A stretch of 5,805 bases of DNA from an uncultured Planctomycetaceae bacterium (lineage in GTDB: Bacteria; Planctomycetota; Planctomycetia; Planctomycetales; Planctomycetaceae), in NCBI GenBank assembly GCA_903823545.1, contig CAIJTL010001517.1, forward strand, positions 1 through 5,805, written 5' to 3'. The position numbers and the translations under genes are program-made. Below the pieces are notes generated by a model. It was not told the origin of the DNA. It worked only from the letters and a program-made list of their open reading frames with translations, and did no database searches. The first letter of the stretch is position 1. Each line of letters begins with the position of its first letter. Shown piece by piece: positions 1 through 5,751 of this stretch.

Positions 1-1267
1 CTTCGTTGCGTTCGACGATCAGCTTGCAGACGAAGAGTCCTAAGCCAGTTCCTGTATCTTTGGTTGTGAAGTAGGGCTGAAACAGTCGGGACTGGTCGGC
101 TTCGGTAATACCGTGACCATCGTCGCGAATCGAGACTCGTAAGCGATCGCCGTCTTGTTGCGAAGCAATTTCGATCGTGCCACCTTCCGCAGTTGCGTCC
201 ATTGCATTGAGGATTAAGTTCAAAAAAATCTGAACCAATTGATCTCGCACGGCGTTGATCTTGGGGAGACCTTCGGCGTATCGCGTGACGATCTGTTTGT
301 TCTTCCGCCGCTTGTAGTACTTTGCGATGTTCAACGATGCTTCGATCAGTTCTTGGACATCGCACTGGCTGCGTTCGAGTGTGGCTGGACGGCTGAAGTC
401 GATGAGTTCTCGTAGGGTGCGTTGAATACGTCGAAGTTGATCGTCGACCATTTGATATCGCTCGCGGGTGTAGTCATCGACGTCGCGACGATTGAGCAAT
501 TGAATGACCGAACTGATTCCCGCTAGCGGATTGCCGACTTCATGAGCGATCCCAGCTGCGAGTAGCCCAAATGCTGCTTGTTTTTCTTGTTGAACAACGA
601 GTGCTTGAGACTCTTTCAGATCATTGGTTCGTTCGTCGATACGTTGCTCAAGCTCTCGCTGATTTTTTCGGAGTTCGTCGTTAAGGAACCCGAGTCGACG
701 GCTGGCGACCTGAAGCAAACCAGCAAGCGAAGTGCTGGCCCACGTGACCCATCCGAGCCAAATCAGCATGAGTGTGACACGGGTCGGGTCGTTGGTGGAG
801 TGTGGTGAAGTGGCGACAGCGAGCAGCACATAGCTTAGCGCGTGCAAAACAAACGTTGAAAACGTAATTGGTTTTGAATACCGAAAGGCACAGACCAGCA
901 ATGAAAGGAAGTAGTAAAAGCGAAACGGACTTTCGAGTCCTTCATCGAAGTGACACAACACTCCAATAAACAATGCCTCCATGATCGAAACGACGATCGG
1001 CCAATTGCTGAGGAAGACTCGGCCACGCAAACTGAAATATGTGTCAGCGATTGCGTAGGCCGCGCCGAGTGTCAGGATTCCGTTGAGAATCTGCTGATTC
1101 GAGAGTCCAGCGGGCAGCGCCGAATGCGAAATCGTGACGCTGCGATCCATCAAATTGACGAGCGCATAGCCGATCGCTAAACCGAACCAGCGAATACGGA
1201 CAGTGATCGCTTCGGCAGACAATTCAAAGCTGAATTCATCGCGATTCGGACGGTGTCGTTGAAACAT
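1..1267 (-). CDS. Membrane-bound sensor histidine kinase, NtrB-like (C-terminus cut off by window edge)
   Basis: Translating the minus strand from the ATG at 1267 gives 422 residues with no stop before the window edge. Residues about 22-186 contain roughly six hydrophobic segments (near 22-40, 57-79, 88-106, 115-130, 134-152, 164-186), a membrane sensor region that matches no named domain I can identify. A charged, probably coiled-coil linker (about 190-232) follows. The HisKA H-box is AHEVGNPLAG with phospho-acceptor His242. The ATPase domain shows the N-box NLILNAMDA (Asn354), the G1 box DDGHG (382-386), an F-box FQPYFTTKDTG and the G2 box GTGLGLF (406-412). By family knowledge it autophosphorylates on His242 and passes the phosphate to a response regulator, often a sigma-54 activator of the NtrC type, but none is visible here. 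Only the last few tens of residues should be missing. The start has no clear Shine-Dalgarno sequence. It lies 37 nt after the CoA-transferase stop, so co-transcription is likely. The input signal is unknown. Confidence 0.93.
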   Translation of the reverse strand, partial: MFQRHRPNRDEFSFELSAEAITVRIRWFGLAIGYALVNLMDRSVTISHSALPAGLSNQQILNGILTLGAAYAIADTYFSLRGRVFLSNWPIVVSIMEALFIGVLCHFDEGLESPFRFYYFLSLLVCAFRYSKPITFSTFVLHALSYVLLAVATSPHSTNDPTRVTLMLIWLGWVTWASTSLAGLLQVASRRLGFLNDELRKNQRELEQRIDERTNDLKESQALVVQQEKQAAFGLLAAGIAHEVGNPLAGISSVIQLLNRRDVDDYTRERYQMVDDQLRRIQRTLRELIDFSRPATLERSQCDVQELIEASLNIAKYYKRRKNKQIVTRYAEGLPKINAVRDQLVQIFLNLILNAMDATAEGGTIEIASQQDGDRLRVSIRDDGHGITEADQSRLFQPYFTTKDTGTGLGLFVCKLIVERNE

Positions 1268-1304
1268 GCGTGGTTTATTTGATTCCGAGTAGAAACTTCG
1301 CGGG

Positions 1305-2075
1305 TCAGTTTCGCCCGATGATGTATCTCAAGGGATCAACTTCTCGTCTCAAGATGTCGAGCATTTCTGCGTCGGGAGCCAGAGTCGTTTCAAGTGGATC
1401 TCGCACCAGTAACTCAAAGCCGGTTCGGCTGCGTACGTCGTCTATCGAGGTTCCTGGGTGCAATGACTCAATCTGCATTCGCTTCGTCGCATCGTCATAG
1501 CCGAGCACCGCCAAATCCGTGATGACCTTGTATGGTCCAGTCCCCGCGGGTAGTCCCGCAGCTTCACGTGCCCCCGGTCCCGTCAGATATCCCGGCGTTG
1601 TGACGAAGTCGCATTTCTGCACGAAACGCCGCCGATCATGTGGTGTAATGACAAGGATTCTCCAGCACAGTGAGGCCAAATCATTCGCGCCGCCACTTCC
1701 GGGTAATCGGACTTTCGGGTGTTCGTAGTCCGTTCCGATTTGCGTCGAGTTCAGATTTCCAAACTGGTCGATTTGAGCCCCGCCAAGAAACGTGTACTCG
1801 ACCATCCCTCGCTGACAAGTCTCCATGATGTCTGCCATGCTCGTCGCCATCAGGCCGCGATAAAACGTCCTCGAATCACCGACGCTAATCGGCATTCGTG
1901 GCAACTGTGGACCAACTCCGCCCGCTTCAAACAGCAAAGTGAGATTTGGTGCGGTTGTCTTCTGAGCCAACATCGCCGCAGCGCACGGTGCTCCCGTACC
2001 GACGACAACCATCGCCCCATCTTCCAACCACCGAGCTGCGGAGCAGATCATCAATTCCATGCGGGTGTAAGTCAT
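1305..2075 (-). CDS. CoA-transferase beta subunit, glutaconate CoA-transferase (GctB)-like
   Basis: A 256-residue protein of the family I CoA-transferase beta type (COG2057; GctB, IpdB, AtoA relatives), close to the usual length. Near the N-terminus it has a glycine-containing VVVGTGAPCAAA stretch (23-34). Glu50 in LLFEAGGVGP aligns with the glutamate that forms the covalent CoA-thioester intermediate in GctB, so it looks like a true transferase rather than an IpdB-type ring hydrolase, which lacks that Glu. Further signatures are FLGGAQID (96-103), GSGGANDLA (126-134) and SLHPG (204-208). These enzymes work with an alpha subunit to move CoA between carboxylic acids in the cytoplasm; no alpha subunit is in the window. 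The substrate cannot be read from the sequence. The reading frame is open to an ATG at 2171, but that would overlap vapC by 83 nt, so ATG 2075 was chosen, 13 nt after the vapC stop. No Shine-Dalgarno sequence is seen, which suggests translational coupling to vapC. ATG 2060 is an alternative. Confidence 0.88.
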   Translation of the reverse strand: MTYTRMELMICSAARWLEDGAMVVVGTGAPCAAAMLAQKTTAPNLTLLFEAGGVGPQLPRMPISVGDSRTFYRGLMATSMADIMETCQRGMVEYTFLGGAQIDQFGNLNSTQIGTDYEHPKVRLPGSGGANDLASLCWRILVITPHDRRRFVQKCDFVTTPGYLTGPGAREAAGLPAGTGPYKVITDLAVLGYDDATKRMQIESLHPGTSIDDVRSRTGFELLVRDPLETTLAPDAEMLDILRREVDPLRYIIGRN

Positions 2076-2088
2076 CGTTGTTGACTGA

Positions 2089-2475
2089 TTACCAAAGTCG
2101 TGTGACGGGATATGCGTCGAATTTTTCATCAACGCTGACCAACGGAATGTCTTCGATGATAGATTGAGCAATCAACAATCGGTCGAACGGATCTTTGTGG
2201 TGCTGAGGCAATGTTTCAACGGCAGTGGCGTGCCCTAGACTGATTGGCAACAACTCAAAATTGTTCTTGGGAAGCTCTCGCTCAAGCAATGTCCGGCTTG
2301 TTTCCGCGAGGTCCAATTTGCGCAAGCCGACTTTAATGCTGATCTCCCAGCAAGAGGCAACGCTAACCAGCTTTCGGTTCTGTGAGTCTTCGATGAATGA
2401 CTTGGCCGCGATACTCAAGAGCGGGTCGTCTCGCAAAAACCACAACAGCGTGTGCGTGTCGAGTAGCAGGATCAT
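2089..2475 (-). CDS. vapC: VapC-type toxin, PIN-domain ribonuclease
   Basis: A complete 128-residue PIN-domain protein of normal VapC length. It has the pattern of the COG3744 / Sll0205-like PIN subgroup: LLLDTHTLLWFL at the N-terminus, WEISIK in the middle, DPFDRLLIAQ and SVDEKF towards the C-terminus. The acidic metal-binding residues are all present: Asp6, Glu44, Asp98 (with Asp95 nearby) and Asp116. By family knowledge it is a Mg-dependent endoribonuclease that blocks translation by cutting tRNA or rRNA when the antitoxin is lost; its target here is unknown. Its ATG at 2475 overlaps the antitoxin stop as ATGA, the usual coupled arrangement, and an AGGA at 2485-2488 inside the antitoxin gene could serve as its ribosome binding site. 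The intact active site argues for a working toxin. Confidence 0.93.
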   Translation of the reverse strand: MILLLDTHTLLWFLRDDPLLSIAAKSFIEDSQNRKLVSVASCWEISIKVGLRKLDLAETSRTLLERELPKNNFELLPISLGHATAVETLPQHHKDPFDRLLIAQSIIEDIPLVSVDEKFDAYPVTRLW

Positions 2476-2702
2476 TTCATGTATTCCTGAAACTCGTCGA
2501 GGGGAGCATCAAAATCAGAAGCGATCCGCAAGATGCTGTGTTTCGCACTCCCGGCTTTACATGGCCACGTCTGTCGCTGGGCCTTCTTGACTTGTGCCAA
2601 AGGCTCTCCGTGCTCAGTAATTGTGATTTCTTCGCCTGGGAGGAGTTGCTGGATGATTTCCGGCAATTGAGCATGAGCTTCAGCCAAAGTAATAACGGAC
2701 AT
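2472..2702 (-). CDS. vapB: VapB-type antitoxin of the Phd/YefM family
   Basis: A 76-residue protein with a Phd/YefM-type N-terminal DNA-binding half: ITLAEAHAQLPEII (4-17), then GEEITITEHGEPLAQV (23-38), the helix-strand pattern of this fold. The C-terminal end, DAPLDEFQEYMK, is the acidic and aromatic segment typical of antitoxins that bind and mask PIN-domain toxins (COG4118-like). It is immediately followed by its partner through a 4-nt ATGA overlap. By family knowledge the antitoxin neutralises VapC and, with it, represses its own promoter. The start at 2702 is supported by a GGGAG at 2711-2715, 8 nt upstream. Only 26 nt separate it from the DUF6807 stop, so an own promoter would have to lie inside that upstream gene. 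The alternative symbol phd would fit the antitoxin fold. Confidence 0.9.
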   Translation of the reverse strand: MSVITLAEAHAQLPEIIQQLLPGEEITITEHGEPLAQVKKAQRQTWPCKAGSAKHSILRIASDFDAPLDEFQEYMK

Positions 2703-2728
2703 GGTTCTTACTCCCGAAGAAGTGCAGT

Positions 2729-3655
2729 TTATTCGGCCTTCAAAAACTGTTGGTAGACGTGTGCAACATTCGATGCCGCCGCATCGCCGGAGTGGAAGTA
2801 GATGCCGTAGCGCAGTCGTACGACGGAGTCCTTCTTGAAGACATCACTGACTGGTTTTTCTTGGCCGTTGGTGTAGGCCGCTTCGCCGAATGGACTGACT
2901 GAGAATAGGCCGTAGTTGCGGACGTGATAACGGCTTGGTCGGAAGTTTTGCGGGTGATCGAAGACGGCGATGCCGACCGTCTTGCCGTCGACCGGTCCGG
3001 TGTAGTCGACCCATGCAGATCGTTGGCCCCAGCACTCTTTGGTGGCTTTCTTGCCGTCTGCATTTGTGACGATCCCGGCTCCTTTGTCTTCTCGCATCGA
3101 TTCAGCAATTCGTACACCGAACAAGCCTTCTTTGGTGTCTTTGAAATGCACATCTCCGCTCGTCATGCGAAACGAGATGTCGTAGGCCAACATGCGATTG
3201 GCGAAGATTGAGATGATGGTCGTTTCGACCAAAACCGCGTTTCCATCTTCTCCCAGCCAATGATTTTCGACTTTGAATTTCGCCGGATTGCCTTCTGCGG
3301 AGATCAGATCGACGCCGCGATTTTCGATCTTTCCCTTCTCAGCCCAAAACTTGATGTCGTTCACTTCGTCAACCGAGACCCAAATTCCCTTGTGATGTGG
3401 ATGGTCCCCTTTGTAGTCCTCGCCGACGATCGGGCGAGTCAATTGCGTCCCATCAGCCGCTTTAACGGGTGAGAAAAACGGCTTCGGCAGCGTCTTCGCA
3501 AAGTGGTACGTGCTGAAGTCTTGGCCGTTGACCGAGACTGCGACTGTGTCAGCATTTCGAGTCAGCTTCACTCCGTCTGCCGCATGGCTACTTGTTGAAA
3601 ACGTCAAAAGTCCGAATGCCATTAAGATCAAAGGAACAAAACGGAAGTGAGTCAC
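2729..3655 (-). CDS. Secreted DUF6807 family protein (annotated elsewhere as 'PmoA family')
   Basis: A 308-residue protein starting at GTG 3655. The start is chosen because AAGGAG sits 6 nt upstream and because it gives a clean signal peptide: a short basic N-terminus, a hydrophobic core (LILMAFGLLTF) and a probable cleavage site at SHA-ADG around residue 25. An in-frame ATG at 3772 would prepend 39 unlikely residues. Family signatures are GDHPHHKGIW (83-92) followed by a conserved KFW (102-104), and DHPQNFRPSRYHVRNYG (233-249), the two histidine-rich blocks of DUF6807 (PF14100). The family is common and multi-copy in planctomycetes and related bacteria, often near polysaccharide or sulfatase genes. 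Its biochemical role is not established, and it is not the methane monooxygenase subunit despite the name 'PmoA'. Export to the periplasm or beyond is inferred from the signal peptide. Confidence 0.9.
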   Translation of the reverse strand: MTHFRFVPLILMAFGLLTFSTSSHAADGVKLTRNADTVAVSVNGQDFSTYHFAKTLPKPFFSPVKAADGTQLTRPIVGEDYKGDHPHHKGIWVSVDEVNDIKFWAEKGKIENRGVDLISAEGNPAKFKVENHWLGEDGNAVLVETTIISIFANRMLAYDISFRMTSGDVHFKDTKEGLFGVRIAESMREDKGAGIVTNADGKKATKECWGQRSAWVDYTGPVDGKTVGIAVFDHPQNFRPSRYHVRNYGLFSVSPFGEAAYTNGQEKPVSDVFKKDSVVRLRYGIYFHSGDAAASNVAHVYQQFLKAE

Positions 3656-3813
3656 GAGCAGCTCCTTGGTTGAGATTTTGAAAAGGAACGAACCACGATT
3701 CTTTGCGGAGGAGTGCATCGTATCGCTCGGCGAGTTGCAGTCGAGCAATCGGACGGCTAAAAGCCCGACCACTTTACGCCGTCCTCATTGTCACCAGAAA
3801 CGATGACACCTCA
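3656..3813. promoter_or_regulatory. Divergent intergenic region between the DUF6807 and ClpP-like genes
   Basis: These 158 nt separate two genes that point away from each other, so the promoters for both the leftward and rightward blocks are expected here. I found no convincing -35/-10 pair; the best minus-strand candidate, TTGCTC with CGATAC 17 nt later, is weak. A small GGCT-AAA-AGCC hairpin (3755-3765) is too short to mean much. The role is inferred from gene layout only. Confidence 0.35.
3662..3667 (-). promoter_or_regulatory. Ribosome binding site of the DUF6807 gene
   Basis: The minus strand reads AAGGAG here, 6 nt before the GTG at 3655. It is the strongest Shine-Dalgarno match noticed in the window and decides the start of the secreted DUF6807 protein in favour of GTG over the upstream ATG at 3772. 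Confidence 0.75.
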
Positions 3814-4443
3814 ATGATTCGCCCGAAAAAGAAACCGACCGCTGACGAAGAAGGCTCTCTTCTGAAGCCCTATCCAATTCCCGGTGCATGGTCGATGTCG
3901 AAGCGACCGAAAGAACCCGAGTGGGAGATTGGGATATTTGGCGATCTGACCGACAAACAAACGGAACTGTTTCAGGAACTCATGGAAGTTCCACGCAACA
4001 GCCGCGGGACGATCTTTTTTGACAGCGGTGGAGGAAGTATTTACTGCGGACTAGCACTGGCGTCCGTCATCAAGCTGCGCGGCCTGCGGGCGATCGGCGT
4101 CGTCGCGGGAGAATGTAGTTCAGCAACGATTCTTCCATTTGCCGCGTGCGAGGAACGTTATGTTACGGCTCATTCGACGCTGCTGTTTCATCCGATTCGC
4201 TGGCACAGCGACGAAGAAGTAAGACTCGAAGAGGCGGCTGAATGGGCTCGTCACTTCAGGCTCTTGGAGGAGGACATGGACTCGCTCATTGTGCGTCTGT
4301 TGAAAATCTCGCCAGAGAAGCTGCAAGCGTGGACGCGGCCAGGAAAGTTCGTTTCTGGAACCGAATTCGCCGCCGAAGGGCTCGCCAAAATGCTCGACTT
4401 ATTTGGTGGCGACCTTTGGGAGCAAATTCGGAAAATGTCGTGA
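3814..4443 (+). CDS. ClpP-like protease-fold protein with incomplete catalytic triad
   Basis: A 209-residue protein aligned by eye to the ClpP peptidase fold. IFFDSGGGSIYCGLALA (67-83) corresponds to the ClpP oxyanion block (INSPGG-x-x-x-x-G), with Gly replacing Pro. GECSSATILPFAAC (99-112) corresponds to GQAASMGAFLLAAG and puts Ser103 at the nucleophile position. FHPI (125-128) puts His126 at the catalytic His. KFVSGTEFAAEGL (178-190) matches the C-terminal RFLSAPEAVEYGL of ClpP, but the triad Asp just before it is Gly177. It may therefore be inactive, use another acid, or act as a ClpR-like structural subunit. The N-terminal 38 residues, basic and proline-rich, differ from ClpP and show no signal peptide, so it is probably cytoplasmic. 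ATG 3814 is the likely start although it lacks a Shine-Dalgarno sequence; the open frame back to 3703 gives unlikely residues. No Clp ATPase is adjacent. The YbaK-like gene follows after 54 nt. Confidence 0.85.
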   Translation: MIRPKKKPTADEEGSLLKPYPIPGAWSMSKRPKEPEWEIGIFGDLTDKQTELFQELMEVPRNSRGTIFFDSGGGSIYCGLALASVIKLRGLRAIGVVAGECSSATILPFAACEERYVTAHSTLLFHPIRWHSDEEVRLEEAAEWARHFRLLEEDMDSLIVRLLKISPEKLQAWTRPGKFVSGTEFAAEGLAKMLDLFGGDLWEQIRKMS

Positions 4444-4497
4444 TCTGTGATTGAGGATCTCTCAATCGTGACCGTCCAACATGTGTTAGGGAATCGT

Positions 4498-4995
4498 ATG
4501 AGTTTTCCGCACGGTCCCGAAATTCTTCTCATGATTCGTCAATTACTGTCGAACGCGGGGGCCAACTTTCGAGAAGTGCATCACGGACCAACTCGCACGT
4601 CGGAAGAGTCTGCGAAGGCTCGAGGCGAAGAGTTGCACATCGGAGGTAAGGCATTGCTGATGAAGGGGGACGAAGTCTTTCGGCTTTTTGTTTTGCCCGC
4701 AGATCATAAGCTCGACTCAGGTGCCATCCGTCGCGATCTCAACTTGAAAAAGATGCGGTTCGCCACGCCCGAAGAGTTGAACGAACTGACGGGATTGGTT
4801 CCCGGATGTGTGCCACCATTCGGTCCGCCCGTTTTGCCTTTTGAGTTGTGCGTGGACTCGGCGGTGACTCAAAACGAACGCATTGCTTTTAACGCGGGAT
4901 CGTTGACCGATTCGATCATCCTCCGCATGTCGGACTACTTGGCGATCGCTTGTCCCAGCCGAGTCTTCACCTTTTCCGCAATCGCGGGTTCATAG
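4498..4995 (+). CDS. YbaK/EbsC-family aminoacyl-tRNA deacylase-like protein
   Basis: A 165-residue single-domain protein of the YbaK / prolyl-tRNA synthetase-associated editing fold, normal family length. Visible signatures are TSEESAKARG (34-43), the conserved GGKALLMK block with Lys51, FVLPADHKLD (64-73), ATPEELNELTGLVPGCVPPFG split over 89-109 (ending in GCVPPFG), and a C-terminal FNAGSLTDSIIL. By family knowledge such free-standing proteins hydrolyse mischarged tRNAs (for example Ala-tRNAPro or Cys-tRNAPro); which tRNA this one edits cannot be told from the sequence. A GTG at 4447 is possible, but ATG 4498 was chosen because AGGGA (4488-4492) lies 5 nt upstream and the domain begins just after it. 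It probably shares a transcript with the ClpP-like gene. Its TAG overlaps the stop of the convergent methyltransferase gene. Confidence 0.85.
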   Translation: MSFPHGPEILLMIRQLLSNAGANFREVHHGPTRTSEESAKARGEELHIGGKALLMKGDEVFRLFVLPADHKLDSGAIRRDLNLKKMRFATPEELNELTGLVPGCVPPFGPPVLPFELCVDSAVTQNERIAFNAGSLTDSIILRMSDYLAIACPSRVFTFSAIAGS

Positions 4996-5694
4996 CGTCG
5001 GCGGTGCCGGTGGTTGTGGTGTCTGCGGCGCAGACTTGCTGCGATAGAGGATCGCCATGATTAGCCCGCCAGCGATCTCGAAGGGGATGACCCAAAAAAG
5101 ATCACCCATGACCGCTGAGGCAACGATGCCGGCCCAGGCACCGACATAGACAATGTTGGAGACGATGCCGTGCGAGGAAATGCAAACGCCTCTGATCCGG
5201 CCAATGCTGCGCCAGCTTGGCCACCAACGCGGAGTCTTTTGGCAATAGTCGTCGAAGTCTTGTCCCCATTGCTGTCGCAAGCACGATTCTTCGAGATGAA
5301 TGACTCGCTGATATCGCAGCCAATGCAATAGTACGAAGCCTAAAGCCCACAATACGCCAAAGAAGAGTGCGTACGCGCCAAACAACAGCAACGATGAAAC
5401 GTACAACGGATTTCGAGTCGCTTCATATATGCCGAAGGTCACGAGACGACTGGTGTCCGGGTTGTCCGAAGCCATGACTCGCGCGTGCAAACTTCCGGTG
5501 GCGTGAATTCGTATCAGAATGCTGATCGTGGCAATCGCCGCCGCGATATACCCGATCGTCGGTGAGAAACGTGGCGAGTACCAAGCTCCTGGGCATCCTG
5601 AGTACCAATAGACGGTCAGTGCCAAAATCGGTTGGCTCACGATCAGAATCGAGAACCTCCAGCGGTATTCCCAAGAAGCAACCGAGGTAAGCAT
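4990..5694 (-). CDS. Integral-membrane methyltransferase, ICMT/PEMT-like
   Basis: A 234-residue membrane protein (249 if translated from ATG 5739). Residue numbers here count from ATG 5739. It has about six hydrophobic segments (near 29-47, 62-78, 111-127, 128-141, 192-212 and 214-232). The core signature of isoprenylcysteine/phospholipid methyltransferases is present: GIYEATRNPLYVS (103-115), then Glu150-Glu151 in LEESCL, and a WGQDFDDYCQKTPRWWP tail motif (158-174); these form the S-adenosylmethionine site in the family. The usual RHP is RNP here, also seen in relatives. The acceptor is unknown; bacterial members methylate lipids, small molecules or prenylated substrates. Beyond the catalytic core, two additional membrane segments and a proline-rich end (PQTPQPPAPP) are unusual. 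ATG 5694 is preferred because AAGAGG (5700-5705) stands 5 nt before it; ATG 5739 has no such site and begins only 12 nt from the palindrome. Confidence 0.85.
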   Translation of the reverse strand: MLTSVASWEYRWRFSILIVSQPILALTVYWYSGCPGAWYSPRFSPTIGYIAAAIATISILIRIHATGSLHARVMASDNPDTSRLVTFGIYEATRNPLYVSSLLLFGAYALFFGVLWALGFVLLHWLRYQRVIHLEESCLRQQWGQDFDDYCQKTPRWWPSWRSIGRIRGVCISSHGIVSNIVYVGAWAGIVASAVMGDLFWVIPFEIAGGLIMAILYRSKSAPQTPQPPAPPTL

Positions 5695-5751
5695 CATTGC
5701 CTCTTTGAACTCAAAACGTGGATAACCTGGACTATTCATGGCTTCACACTC

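Noticed and set aside
578..808. Plus-strand 76-codon open frame
   Set aside because: It lies antisense to the kinase linker and H-box region, which has strong motif support; the translation matches nothing recognisable.
1719..2167. Plus-strand open frames of 121 and 73 codons
   Set aside because: They are antisense to the CoA-transferase gene; low-complexity composition rich in Arg, Ser and Pro is typical of shadow frames.
2076..2171. N-terminal extension of the CoA-transferase to ATG 2171
   Set aside because: It would overlap vapC by 83 nt and adds residues unlike the family; the conserved domain begins right after ATG 2075.
2089..2702. VapBC as the undescribed system
   Set aside because: Both proteins carry standard family motifs, normal lengths and the usual ATGA overlap; it is a known type II toxin-antitoxin module.
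2225..2756. Plus-strand open frames of 121 and 119 codons across the vapBC genes
   Set aside because: Both are antisense to genes with clear PIN and Phd signatures and have no ribosome binding site or motif.
2729..3655. Particulate methane monooxygenase subunit A
   Set aside because: The database label 'PmoA family' applies to this family, but the protein is soluble after signal-peptide removal and lacks the multiple membrane helices of true PmoA.
3754..3767. Small hairpin GGCT-AAA-AGCC in the divergent intergenic region
   Set aside because: Only 4 bp of stem with no T-run; expected by chance in this base composition.
3656..3772. N-terminal extension of the DUF6807 protein to ATG 3772
   Set aside because: It would bury the signal peptide 39 residues in; GTG 3655 has AAGGAG 6 nt upstream.
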